DNA from: Lichtheimia corymbifera B2541
Lineage: Eukaryota; Mucoromycota; Mucoromycetes; Mucorales; Lichtheimiaceae
Assembly: GCA_000697475.1 (NCBI GenBank)
Contig: JNEU01000589.1
Coordinates: forward strand, 1-56,345
DNA length: 56,345 nucleotides
Direction: 5' to 3'
This document shows positions 23,260 through 36,399 of this stretch, one piece after another. The first letter of the stretch is position 1. Each line of letters begins with the position of its first letter. The notes beneath the pieces are model-generated. The model made no database searches. It was not told the origin of the DNA and saw nothing but the letters and a program-made list of their open reading frames with translations. The position numbers were made by a program, and so were the translations under genes.

Positions 23260-25873
23260 ATGGGCACAAACTCTGCAATCTCCACTCGTTCAAAGATATT
23301 ACAACTATTAGCATGCTTCACATTCTTTCTCGTCCTTCTTTTATCCGTCACTCGCTTTATTCTAGGTATGTAATGCATTACTGCTCTTCTACATATCCGG
23401 CAGGGCACACTCACTGATTTTTCTTTTTGTTTCCATAGATCCTCGTGATCGAGCAAGGTGTAATGGCATGTTGAATGAAGGATGGTGGCTAGAAGAGCCG
23501 TATACCAAATGGCAGCCATCAGGATGTATGCCACACACATACAATGCAAAGGAAATCTCGACATGTCTCAACCACTCAAGGGTGCTTTATGTTGGCGACT
23601 CGATCATGCGTGAGCAGTTTTACTCGTTGACACGAATGGTGCGTGAGATTGATACCAAGGGTCCATTACACATTGATCGCAAGTACGAGTCCAAGGAGCA
23701 TGGAATGACATTTGAGTTTTGGTGGGATCCATATATCAATTCTACTCGTACAGTGGAGATGCTCAACACCACCGATCCTGACAACCGCCCAAGCTTGCTG
23801 GTCATTGGCAGTGGCATTTGGTATATGCGACATCTCGGTGATAAATACTTTGATGAATGGCGAAAGGGTGTGGATCGTGTGATGGAGGCTGTACAATCTT
23901 CAAGCAAGGTCGCTGATGCTGTATTATTATCCCCGGTCGAAATCCCTCAATTCGATCGTCTCAACGCTGTACGACAACAACGATTCACCATGGATAAGAT
24001 CAATCGAATGAACAACTATCTCAAAGGCAAGGAACCCACCCTTGATGTCCAGACACCATTCGCTGTTCCTTTTGCATGGAATTCAATTTGCTCATCAACG
24101 GTCAATCAAACGGACGATGGCTTGCATTATAAGCCCACTGTAACCACGGTCCAGGCCACCTTGGGTCTCAATTACCGATGTAACGACCTGCTACCAAAGG
24201 AGTTCCCCATGGCCAATACATGCTGTATGCAATATCCCACACCAGCCTGGTATCAAAACTTGATTTTGCTGTACTTTTTAATTTGGATCCCTATTGGTTT
24301 CTACGTTCTTAGTCCTGGTAAGTTAATGAAGATGATGGTGGGGTTGGATAAGGATGGTATATTGACTTGCCCCAATCACATAGATTCCCATATCCAATTT
24401 ATGCGCCGCTTTTATCCTTCTGAAACAACCACCCTGACATCACTCTTCATCTTTGGCTTGGGTGTGGTTTATATGTATATTGGTGACCGTTCTCACTTGT
24501 TTGGCAAACACCTCAAGAAATTTGATGCATCTACCTTTGGTTGGCTCATGTTGGTTATGGTTATTGGTGGCATCGTGAGCTTACGACGTAAAAAGGAGGG
24601 CGATCAAGGATTCCTGAATCGAGCACAAACCGACGAGTGGAAGGGCTGGATGCAGATCATTATTCTTGTGTACCATTTTACAGGTGCTTCCCAGACACCA
24701 GGCATTTACAATGCTATGCGTGTGCTTGTAGCAGCCTACCTGTTTCAGACTGGCTATGGTCACTTTTTCTTCTTTTACAAAAAGGCTGACTTTGGGATGG
24801 CTCGTGTACTCAATGTTATGGTGCGACTCAACCTGCTGACCCTGGTGCTCGAGTATGTGATGGACACCAACTATCTCAGCTACTATTTCACGCCTTTGGT
24901 CTCATTCTGGTTCGGTGTGATTTGGGTGACCATGTATATTGGCCATAAGCACAATACCAAGGCGTGGTTCCTTTTTGCCAAGATCCTGGTGATGGGTGCT
25001 TTAACAGGAGTGTTTATTCACGTGCCAGGTATCCTTGAAGCAACGTTCCAGGCGCTTGAGGTGTTGTTCAACATTCATTGGGACGCTGGTGAATGGAGGT
25101 TCCGATTGGCACTTGATGCATGGATTGTTTATGTTGGTATGGTGTTTGCTTATGCTACGCTCAAATTCAATGAGAACAAGTTACACGAACACGCCCTTTG
25201 GTCACTTGCCATCAAGCCCGTATTGGCCATCATATCATGCCTCGCTTTATGGTGGTTCTTTTGGTTCGAATTGTCACAACCCAACAAACAAGCATACACG
25301 TTGTATCATCCTTACATCTCATGGATACCCATTGTCGCTTTTATCACTCTACGAAATGCTACCGTCTTCCTTCGAAACACCACTTCTGGCTTTTTCGAAT
25401 TCATTGGCAAATGCTCCCTTGAAACATTTATCGGTCAATTCCACATGTGGCTCGCAGCAGACACCAAAGGCTTGTTGATTGTCCTCACCGATCCATCATG
25501 GGCAGTGGGTCTCGGCTGGTTCTTTAACCTCGCCATTTCTAGCTGCATCTTTATGCTTGTATGTTATCACCTTAACCAAGCAACAGGCACTATTACCAAA
25601 TGGATATGTTCATCCGCAAACAATGCTTCATCCTCCTCCTCCTCCAACACATCCTCAACGACCTCATCCTCCAATCAACATCAACAACAAGACGCCGTGC
25701 CACTTTTGCCAACCACGGTGCAAGATAACGACGATACCAAGCCTGAGGACGATGAGACATGGCAACAGCCCTTACCTTCAAAGCCATCTTTATGGCGCCG
25801 CGTCGCTGGCGACCTACGAGTGCGTTCATTGTTATTCCTTATTATCCTCGGCATGATCAACCATCTCTGTTAA
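23260..25873 (+). CDS. CAS1-like membrane O-acyltransferase with SGNH domain (CASD1/capsule O-acetyltransferase family)
   Basis: Predicted Golgi or ER membrane enzyme that O-acetylates glycans. Exon 1 is 23260-23365, giving a signal anchor (LLACFTFFLVLLLSV) behind a CCATGG start context. Exon 2 begins at 23439. A luminal SGNH/PC-esterase-like domain follows, with the Ser motif YVGDSIMREQF and the Asp-x-x-His pair in DDGLHY. The C-terminal half is a polytopic CAS1 domain with about ten hydrophobic segments. A GTAAGT...CATAG intron of 66 nt (24318-24383) lies in frame and carries no stop. Removing it joins YVLSP to DSHIQFMRRF and gives 824 aa; leaving it gives 846 aa. The removed piece is charged and interrupts the junction between a transmembrane helix and the loop, so I favour splicing. 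The tail is Ser-rich. Confidence 0.9.
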
Positions 25874-27092
25874 CAACATACACAATCACCATCTCTACAT
25901 TTGTAATAAAAGCACACCATTTTTCATTGTCCCATATAGAATCATGTGCGCACGCTAAGATGCTCCTAGGATACTAATATAACCTCGTGCGTGTATAATA
26001 TGTACGACCAACGTGTGTGAAACCGGAACTGTCAAAAGGAGAGCATCATCACCGCCGAGCTTTATGCTCCGTCTATCTGGCCAACTGCGGTTTTTTTCTC
26101 CTCTCACTCTCCTTGGACACACTATACAGGTAAGGTTTTGCCAATGGCTTGCTGTCACATCGCATCATGGATGACGGCGTTTTGACAAGATGGGCGTAAT
26201 GATGGAGTCATGCTGTCTGGTGGTTTGAGCAAGTTGGATTGGGCGATAGGCTGCTGACTTGATAATGATGACGATGCATTGCCATCATCATGGTTGGGAA
26301 AAAAAAAAAGAAAAGGAAAAACACATGTGGCACGGACACGTAGAGAAAATAGCAATCCTTGTCAAAAGCAAGACAAACCTGTGTTTAGTGCTCATAGCAG
26401 AAACCATCAAGCTGAAGTGAGCCAATGTGCGTTGCACAAAAGCGTGGGCGTCGGGTTGCTTTGTTTAAGGTAAGACCGTTCATCAACGGTTGCACCATAT
26501 CGATCTTCTCTGGAATACAACATGTCAAATAGGCTGTCGTGTGCGTTAGTATATGCGTGCGCGTGTTTTTTGGTCGTTCAATGACAACTCGATCTTTTTT
26601 CCCCAATAACTTGCTTGGGCACAAGCTTCAATTTAGACGCATTATCATCATGGGTGTCTCTGTTTCTTTGTATTCCTTTTTTCCCCTTTCCAAAATTCAT
26701 TCTTCCATTTCTCATTAGCGTATACACATACGCATATCGTCATACGATGCAAAAGTGAGCAAAGTAAGGAAAAAAAAGAGGATGAACAACAAGCACCCAT
26801 GATCCTTAGGCGTTCCACACCCGTTGGTGTATAGGCACATTAGTAAATGTCACCACTCTTTCTTCCCCCCGGTTCTCTCGGACCACCCCCCAATCCGTAT
26901 TCACTCTCTTTTGTAGATGCAACCTTGTTCCATCATATCGAGCAGGCTTTCTCAACATGTTTGTTGGCGTTCGAGAAAACCTTATTATTGTCTTGATTGC
27001 CCATCTTATATAAAACCGGATCTACTAGCGTCCTATCGAACAAAAGCTTTTTTTCCTTTTTCTTTAATTCTTTGTACAATATCCAAAGCATA
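25874..27092. other. Intergenic, downstream of the CAS1-like gene
   Basis: Several short frames on both strands have no recognisable content. The leftward frame ending at 26155 (about 66 codons, S/P/Q-rich) might be the end of a small gene, but its 5' exons cannot be traced. The right end holds the TATA box of the microprotein gene. Confidence 0.45.
27006..27015 (+). promoter_or_regulatory. TATA box upstream of the zinc-knuckle microprotein
   Basis: TTATATAAAA lies 78 bp upstream of the ATG at 27093, a normal position for a fungal core promoter with a short leader. Confidence 0.55.
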
Positions 27093-27257
27093 ATGTCCTA
27101 TCCAATTGTTCGACCATTAAATCTTCAAGGAGGTCAATGGTAAGTATTCCTTATCGCCTCTACATTCATAATAGCCTATTGACATCTCTCTCTTTCTCTC
27201 AGTTCTTGGTGTGGCAAGTATGGACACAAGAGAAGAGTATGCCCTTATCTCAAGTGA
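27093..27257 (+). CDS. Candidate 33-residue CCHC zinc-knuckle microprotein (two exons)
   Basis: A small gene below usual ORF cutoffs. Exon 1, 27093-27139, codes MSYPIVRPLNLQGGQ plus two bases. A 63-nt intron with a strong donor (GTAAGT) and a pyrimidine-rich acceptor (CTCTCTTTCTCTCAG) follows. Exon 2, 27203-27257, restores the frame and ends at TGA. The spliced exon codes CSWCGKYGHKRRVC, an exact C-x2-C-x4-H-x4-C zinc knuckle of the kind found in retroviral Gag and RNA-binding proteins, followed by a basic/aromatic tail (PYLK). The second Cys-to-stop part is entirely in exon 2, while the first Cys codon is split by the intron. A TATA box lies 78 bp upstream. Chance remains possible at this length. 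No larger frame includes this motif, because stops follow at once. Confidence 0.55.
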
Positions 27258-28914
27258 ACGACGACAACAAACCCATTTCATCGACATACATCCAACATGA
27301 TGGCGTTTTCTACGTAGCGTCATTCGAAGCACAAAAACACAAGCACACATGCACCAACATCATCCATCAAAAAAAACAACACACATCGTACATTCTCCCT
27401 ACGCTTTAAGCTCGTTTGTACATATTCCCTTGTCATGTATTTTCTTTTTCTCTTTGACGGCGCAGAAGAAACAACACCCAAAAGTTTACACCATGTTTTT
27501 TTTCATTTTTCATTTTCACAACCCATCACATTGATCTTTCATGCAATCCCTCTTATCTTTCTTTTACGGCAAGCAAATTAACACGAACACAAAAACCCCC
27601 CCCCAACCCAACACGTAGTACCTTCTTTTGTAAATGACTTATATATTTTCCATCTATAAAGAGCTCTTTATATGGCCATCCTTATTTGACAACAGTTATC
27701 TCTAACTCTAATCATCACGACAGGCCACGGGTTCAAATTGGCCCATATGTGGCAATTGGACAAGAGCAGCAAGATGGGAAAAGAGCGCCCGTGCAACTCT
27801 AACTGTACACACTGCGCATCACTGTTATTTCATCCATACACACATCTCCTCAATCGAACCCCCAAAAATAGAACCATCGCTTTGGTGATGACAGTGGTAG
27901 TGTGGAAAGTGGGTCGCCGCTGCATCTCGCAGGAAGCCAACGATACATGTACATATACACAATCTGCGGATCATTTGGGATAAACATGTACATCATCCAT
28001 TGATTCAAGCGATTTCAACCCGTTGTGATTGAATCATGATGACCGAATGATAATAATCCTTTGTGGTGTGATATACATAACATGACAGTGGTGGTGCATC
28101 AACATCAATATTATTATATGCCACACTGCCCAAGGACGAACGCCGAAGGAGAGAAAATAGGCGATGATTAACCCATGTCCATGATCGATACAGCTTTATT
28201 TATTGATATGCAGTGATCCAGGCTCACCTCAAATCTCTCTCTTTATTTTTTTTACATGTGCATGTAAACCCGGAGCTATCGGAGGGGAACAACCGATTGC
28301 AGACAACTCACCCCCAAACTCATAAAACCGCACACCCCATTTGTTCTAGGCAAGAAAGAGACTTGTCAAACCTTAAATGTGCCAGTGTGTGTAATGGTCG
28401 GGACACGACTTCCATGTTATAACATGCCGATCCGCGTGAGTGCACATTTTATGTTTATCCACCCACCACCACCCACACGCACACACAAACACACACATAT
28501 TACACGCGCACAGTCACTAACAAAAGCCCCGTGGAATTGTCGCTCTCACATGCATTTGTCACCCCAAGAATTCCATTCCTTGTTCTTTCATTACCCTGTT
28601 TTGGTGTAATATCTTTTGACACTCTTATTCGTGAAAAAGCGTTAAAACTACTACTACTGTACATGAATGATGGAAGACTATCCGATGAGCATGTGCGGTG
28701 AAATCATGTGTGTGGTGGTGGTGTTGTTGTTAGTGCTGTAAAAGACAAACAAGTGTCGCATGTTGCGTAAGCGGATGGGTAGAAAAAGGCGTGAATAGTG
28801 CGCTGTGTGTGTGTGTGTGTGGAACGGTGAGAGTGTAATGTTGTATGATTGAATGTGGTGGTAGCGTTGGTGATTGAAAGGAAAGGAGAACAAGACAAAA
28901 TAGTGGTGCTGGCT
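27258..28914. other. Long intergenic region with low-complexity tracts
   Basis: About 1.66 kb rich in poly-A/T, CA/GT dinucleotide runs (near 28465-28500 and 28802-28820) and C tracts (near 27596-27605). It probably includes the 3' UTRs of the convergent microprotein and CK2 transcripts. A GGTTCAAATTGG match near 27730 resembles a tRNA B box but has no tRNA around it. No gene was supported. Confidence 0.5.
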
Positions 28915-30269
28915 TTACGATGCTTCTTGTTGTGCATGGAATTCGCGCACAGGTGCGAAAAAGACATGATCCATGGCCTCCTGGGCTGTCAAACGTTCCT
29001 GGTGATCGTACCGTAATAAATTATCCAAAAGCGAAAACAATTCATCCGACATGTAACGTTGATTCGAGGCACTGACAAACTTGGTCCATTGCTTGCGTGC
29101 ATAGCTAAAAGAAGAAGAAACGTTAATCCGATGCATGTATACTCATAGATATGTTGTATCCTTTACTTACTTTCCCATAATCTTTGCAGTATTGGGGTGC
29201 AACGTCAAATTGTACTTTTTGAGATAAGCATTCAATTCCTGTGTGCCAAGGACACGGGCAATCTTGACAAGTTGATCGTGGTTGTCTTGACCATTGAAGA
29301 AGGGTTCCTTGCGGAAAACCATGCCGGCTAACATGCATCCAAAACTCCACAAATCCAAGCTGTAGTCGTACAACTGCAAATCAACCAAAAGTTCGGGACC
29401 CTTGAAGCACCGAGATGCAACACGCACATTGTACTCTGTGCCTGGATGATAAAAGTCGGCGAGACCCCAGTCGATCAAACGCAGCTACACACATTCACGT
29501 TGCATAAGTACAAGAATTCACCTTTCATATTCCCTTTCCTTTTTTACCTGTCGCTTCTCATGGTCGATCATGACATTGTGCGGCTTAACGTCCCGATGCA
29601 TAATACCACGCGAATGGCAGTATTCTAATGCCTACACATAGACATCTTTAGCATCCTAATACTCTCTTTTTTTCTTTGCCCGGCCAAGTACTTTACCTTT
29701 AATAACTCGTACATGTAGTAACGCACATCGAAATCACTGAAGCGTGGATAAAGAATCTTGAATTCGGTGTTGTTGACACTTTCAAAGATCAAGGATGGTA
29801 CACGAGACTATCGAATGTAAAAAGGGCTCTTTAACATTGATCCTTCCCCCAAGACGACCACCACCACCAACCTAGTTACTATCCACTTTACTTACTTGTT
29901 CATCCCTGACAACGTCCAATAAACCAATAATGTTTGGACCACCAGTGAGGTTCTGGAGAATCTTGATTTCACGTTTGATCTTCTTCTTCTTGACTGGCTT
30001 GAGGACCTTGATGACACACTTTTCGCCATTCAGCGTGTTGACACCTTCGAATACTTCAGAGTATTTACCACGGCCAATCTTGCGAAAGATTTCATAGTGG
30101 TCTTGGTTACTAGCGAGAGAGTCAGCCTCGATGCAATAAACACATGGAAAGAAGAGCCTTACCCCCATGTCACCTGGAGTTCCTCGTAATCGTAGTATTC
30201 TCGGGGTTGTTGGGCATTGACATGAGCATAGACCCTTGCCACACTGGTTTCTTGCATAACTGTGTCCAT
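28915..30269 (-). CDS. CKA1: Casein kinase 2 catalytic (alpha) subunit
   Basis: Constitutive Ser/Thr kinase of nucleus and cytosol. Six exons: 30269-30163, 30109-29896, 29807-29697, 29631-29548, 29484-29171, 29104-28915; 339 aa from the outer ATG, or 335 aa from a second in-frame ATG at 30257. Diagnostic CK2-alpha features: the N-terminal ARVY...REYYDYEEL segment; the Gly-rich loop [11 protein letters not shown]; the Lys cluster [15 protein letters not shown] that recognises acidic substrates; the catalytic loop [11 protein letters not shown] in place of the usual [11 protein letters not shown] in place of APE. The C-terminal segment [16 protein letters not shown] is typical. One small departure is FKGPELL preceded by Cys (SRCFKGP), where Tyr is usual. 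The transcript shares a short divergent or overlapping promoter region with nothing annotated upstream except the GH47 3' end. Confidence 0.97.
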
Positions 30270-30523
30270 GAAAAGAGAAAGGATATAATGTGTATAGGTC
30301 CAAGAGAGGAAAATAAAAGGTGTGCGGTAAAGGGAAAAAGACTTTTTTTTCTTGATCAGCCAGCAAGTCAGGCACACAAAGAACACACAACCACTAAAGA
30401 GAAAGAGGAAAACAAAAAAAAAGTGGGTGCACAATACGCTTATCAACAAGCGGTCTCCAATCAACCATCACGTACACACACACACACACACATGAGAGTC
30501 GTCACGGCAACTTGCCGACCCGC

Positions 30524-32684
<2,161 letters not shown>

Positions 32685-33041
32685 ACTCAGACGATGAGTT
32701 GGCAGCATGTCAAGGAAAGGAGAATATCAGTTGAGATATATAAGTTTTAGTTTGAGGGCCAAAGGGATAATGATGACACACACACACACACACACTACGA
32801 ACTATTTATGTTTCGCTCTGTTTGAAAATCAAAACTCTGCATTGGCAGCCATTTAATCTCCTTCCTCTCTCTCTCTCTCTTTCTTTCTCTTTTTCTCGTT
32901 CTCTTTCTTTACAACGTCCATTTGTTACCCACTTTATATCTATTCTATGCGTGCCACGCTTCAATTTGACAAAGATAACAACCTTCCATTTCATGATACA
33001 GTCTATTCATCGACTCTTACCTTGAAGCCTTTGAAACAACC
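32685..33041. other. Divergent promoter region, GH47 and PRL phosphatase
   Basis: Bidirectional spacer of 357 bp with a CA dinucleotide run (near 32777-32793) and a long pyrimidine tract (near 32860-32905), which is probably part of the phosphatase promoter or leader. Confidence 0.6.
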
Positions 33042-33768
33042 ATGGTCAACACTGCGACAACTACACTAGACGTCGACAACAGAAAACAACGATACGCAAT
33101 GCCAACAAGTCGCTCACCTTTGACTCGAGTCCTCTCACTTATTGAATGCCCACAATCCTCCATTCGATTCCTTATCCTTGACTGCCCAACAGAATCAACC
33201 CTTGATTTCTATATCGAACAATTCGAACAGCTCAACGTCACCACCGTGGTTCGTTGTTGCCAACCCACTTATAATGCTGAACGTGTAAAGTCCCATAACA
33301 TCGGTGTGATGGATTTGCCTTTCAAGGATGGTGGTACAGTAAGTGTTGTTGTATTTCATGGGGGTTGGGTGTCCTTGAAACTGATTTTCTGCCACAGCCT
33401 CCGCCGGATGTGGTGCGTGCTTGGTTGACATTGGTAGAGACAACAAAGAACAAACAACCTGGATCCACAATAGCCGTTCATTGTGTAGCTGGTTTAGGTA
33501 AGCCCTTATCCTCGTTCAATGCAATCCATCCTAATCCTCTTTTATAGGACGCGCTCCACTCCTTGTCGCAATTGCCTTGATCGAAATGGGCATGAAACCT
33601 TTGGATGCAATCGAATATATTCGTGGGAAACGACGAGGCTCTTTCAACAAGGTGCAAATTGACTACTTGGATCGATACAAACGCATTCTCAAATCATCGT
33701 CTTCGTCATCATTCGGATCGTCTTTCTTAGGAAGAATGTTTGGGATTGGCAAAACTATTCAGACATAG
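33042..33768 (+). CDS. PRL-type (PTP4A-like) protein tyrosine phosphatase
   Basis: Dual-specificity-like phosphatase. Three exons: 33042-33338, 33398-33497, 33548-33768; 618 nt (205 aa). The P-loop HCVAGLGRAP contains the CX5R catalytic signature (Cys and Arg), spliced across exons 2 and 3, with the Ala after Arg typical of PRLs. Other family features are [16 protein letters not shown], the general-acid loop region ([13 protein letters not shown]) and the C-terminal basic stretch ([19 protein letters not shown]). Animal PRLs end in a CAAX prenylation box; this one ends GIGKTIQT after a Ser-rich linker and has no C-terminal Cys. If membrane-bound, it is by other means. An N-terminal extension of about 20 residues precedes the conserved core. 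Confidence 0.93.
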
Positions 33769-34342
33769 TAACATGCAACTTTTTCCTTTTCTCATCAAAC
33801 ATATACACCAATCCAATAAAAAATGCATACCATGCTATGAACCACCTTGTTATCCAAAATAGCATACATTGATGCTGGGAAAGCCAATATGCTTCTACTC
33901 ATTGATCATAGCCCCCAACTGCCGGATCTAATACCAAACTACACGCGTCATATGCAGCTTGCATACATAACAGCTCTTTATTCATTCGCCTGCACTTGAC
34001 AAATTCCGTGCTTGGTACCTTGCCTTGAACAGCACTCGGCAGGATCAAAAAGTGGGGGGCCTCGTGTTTATAAGGAATGGTTATAGCTTTTAGAACTATC
34101 AAGTGGAGGAGCATCCATATCCAGCAATGCTCTTACAATAATGATGATTTCGTCTTAAGAACGATGCATGGGTGCATACCGCCCAATACCATCAGATGAC
34201 TTTAGGAGCTATTAGATGATGATTGCTTTATTAGTTTTAGATTTTACCGAAAGCATTATAATATTAAATGATGCTTTTGCTGCGACGGTACGTCATTGAA
34301 TGATGAAAATGAACAGAGAGCAGGTAATCCCTGCATTCCTTT
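33769..34342. other. Intergenic, convergent 3' ends
   Basis: About 570 bp between converging genes. It holds both 3' UTRs (AATAAA near 33817) and no supported gene. Confidence 0.55.
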
Positions 34343-35080
34343 TTACATATATCTGTTGACATATGCAATAGCAGGTGCAGTGTCAGGATCCAACACGAGA
34401 GGTTGAGGATAAGAGTATGGCGAATAGGCTGGTGGTGGCTGTACAATTGGATGTTGGCAACAGCACTCGCTATGAAACACAATGGCCGAATCATCAGTGT
34501 GTGCATTATTCCCATTATTGTTATCTTGACCGATGAGGAGTTCCTTGGCAGATGGTGCCGATGGCCCAGGTTCTTCAAGTACTGTGCTCGTATCAGGAGG
34601 TGTGGGTATGACAGGTTGTGATGGCGGTTGAGCAGTTGTTGTCGTAGCCGTTGTCATGGGAACCGTGCTGGGGCTGGATGACGCTGTAGTATGGCTATTC
34701 TCAATAGCCGTCAATGGGGTAATATTTTCACTGGGAGATGTGACAATAATTGCTGGCAAGTCAACGGGTGCTGGTTGTTGATTTTCTTGCATAGGTAAAA
34801 CTGATATTTCTTCATCCCGATGTTGCTGTAATTGGCTTTTTCGAAGTTTTCTTCGCCTGAATGCTCTACAATGCCAATACAAGCATATACCAGCACCAAG
34901 TCCAAAAGCAATAGCCAAACCACCCGTCAACGAAAGAATAACGACAAGCGCACGTAGATGGCTCTCGTCAGCACGAATTCTATTGACAGTAGACTCATCG
35001 TCCGATGAAGTGCACTCTACAAGAGAGACGAGGGCAGTGGCAGTGGCAACTAAAAGAACGCTTGCTGCTGTGCATTTCAT
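34343..35080 (-). CDS. Single-pass membrane protein with C-terminal PY motif
   Basis: Uncharacterised intronless gene of 245 codons. The start at 35080 gives a signal peptide (MKCTAASVLLVATATALVSL) and a short ectodomain of about 25 residues. A transmembrane helix near residues 44-70 (ALVVILSLTGGLAIAFGLGA) is followed by a strongly basic stop-transfer stretch (FRRRKLRKSQ). The long cytoplasmic tail is rich in Ser/Thr/Pro, and near the C-terminus it has PPPAYSPYSYPQP, which contains a PPxY motif able to bind WW domains of Rsp5/NEDD4-type ubiquitin ligases. A Cys trio (ECCCQHP) lies upstream and could be palmitoylated. The architecture is reminiscent of fungal plasma-membrane sensors or of ubiquitin-ligase adaptors, but I recognise no family. 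Upstream in-frame sequence to 35566 is probably leader. Confidence 0.7.
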   Translation of the reverse strand: MKCTAASVLLVATATALVSLVECTSSDDESTVNRIRADESHLRALVVILSLTGGLAIAFGLGAGICLYWHCRAFRRRKLRKSQLQQHRDEEISVLPMQENQQPAPVDLPAIIVTSPSENITPLTAIENSHTTASSSPSTVPMTTATTTTAQPPSQPVIPTPPDTSTVLEEPGPSAPSAKELLIGQDNNNGNNAHTDDSAIVFHSECCCQHPIVQPPPAYSPYSYPQPLVLDPDTAPAIAYVNRYM

Positions 35081-36399
35081 TCGCGGGCTAGCATGCACAC
35101 ACACAAAATCGCCTGGTGCTGCTGAAATGTAGAAAGAAAGGAAAAAGAAACAAAAGAATACAGGGGCATGCGTAAGGTTGGTTGATAATGATAATGATAC
35201 ATAATGTGGTGATGATGGCAGTGGTGGTGTGTAAATGATGCAGCACGCTGGATGTGGCAAACTAAAGTCAACCCCTACAGAAATAAGGGGTATAATGCCG
35301 GATGGGGAGACTGGATATAGCATACATGTGTTGATTATTTCATGCATTCCCAAGTTAATGCTTGTGCGAATGGGTGCGTGTGTGTGTGTGTGTGTATGTT
35401 TATCCTTAGATATGTTGATGCATGCAGCTTGCAAATAAGACGCTGTGTATGACGCAGTAATCGTCCTTTGCTGTGCTGTTGCTGCTGCTATTATAAGACA
35501 ATGGTTAATACCAAGGAGAGATGCTCGTTTTGTCAACATATTGCTCATACGGAAACGCTGATCCACAAAGCAAGGGATAAAGATGCAAGATGAACGGGGC
35601 TACTGTGAGCTCACATGATGGTGATATACATGCATCTACATGTCACAGGATATAAGAAGACGGCGCTTCGTTTTTTTCTCAACTTTTATTACTGCTTTCT
35701 CCCCTTTTTCATTGTCATCGCTTTCAATGATCCCCTTTTCTAACTTGACGATATTAGTGATATCATGGATATCGTTGTTGAGAGGAGCATCTAATAAGGG
35801 AACAAAATGAATGGCTTATAGGATCGTCTTATCCGCCCACTGTTTATGTAGGAATCGCAAGTGCATCATAGTCAAACGTATGCCGATACTATATACAGCT
35901 CCACAACTTTGCTGTAAGCAAGAGGAAATTGCAATGTAGGCAGTAAGTTGTAGGTTTCTACCATTCAACATTTTCTGGATGTTTTTGAACGTCGTCTGCT
36001 GCAAAGCTTATATACTTTGGTGTAGCCATGTGCATGAGACCTATTCAACATACCCTTCAAAAATGGTCTCATTGATGATCAAAATCGCAATGTATTATCC
36101 TAAAGTAGAATGTTTAAACCCATGCTAATATGGTCGGTCCCTGCTACATTTGATTGTGGAGCCTTTTATATCATCGTTTCTACTAAGGATTTTAAACATC
36201 TGTGTATTAGCTGTGTAATCGCTGTATGTCCCTGGCGTATTCATATACCTAATGCACTTTTTAAGTATTCAAAAGAGACTAGCTTGTAAACTTTTGATTT
36301 CTTATTGGATAGCTCAACACTGCTACCACCTATGTAGGGAGTTGTGATGATTTACTACTACAATAGCGTTTATCATAGCCTCTCTTAGCATCTACAGCC
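35081..36399. other. Intergenic with a GT microsatellite
   Basis: The left part is the promoter or leader of the PY-motif gene. A (GT)n tract lies at about 35379-35397. The remaining sequence up to the repeat array has only short, unconvincing frames. Confidence 0.5.

Noticed and set aside
27725..27750. GGTTCAAAT match resembling a tRNA B box
   Set aside because: No A box or foldable tRNA arms lie upstream.
32777..32793. CA dinucleotide run as a functional element
   Set aside because: Simple microsatellite; similar runs occur elsewhere in the window (for example near 30474 and 35380).
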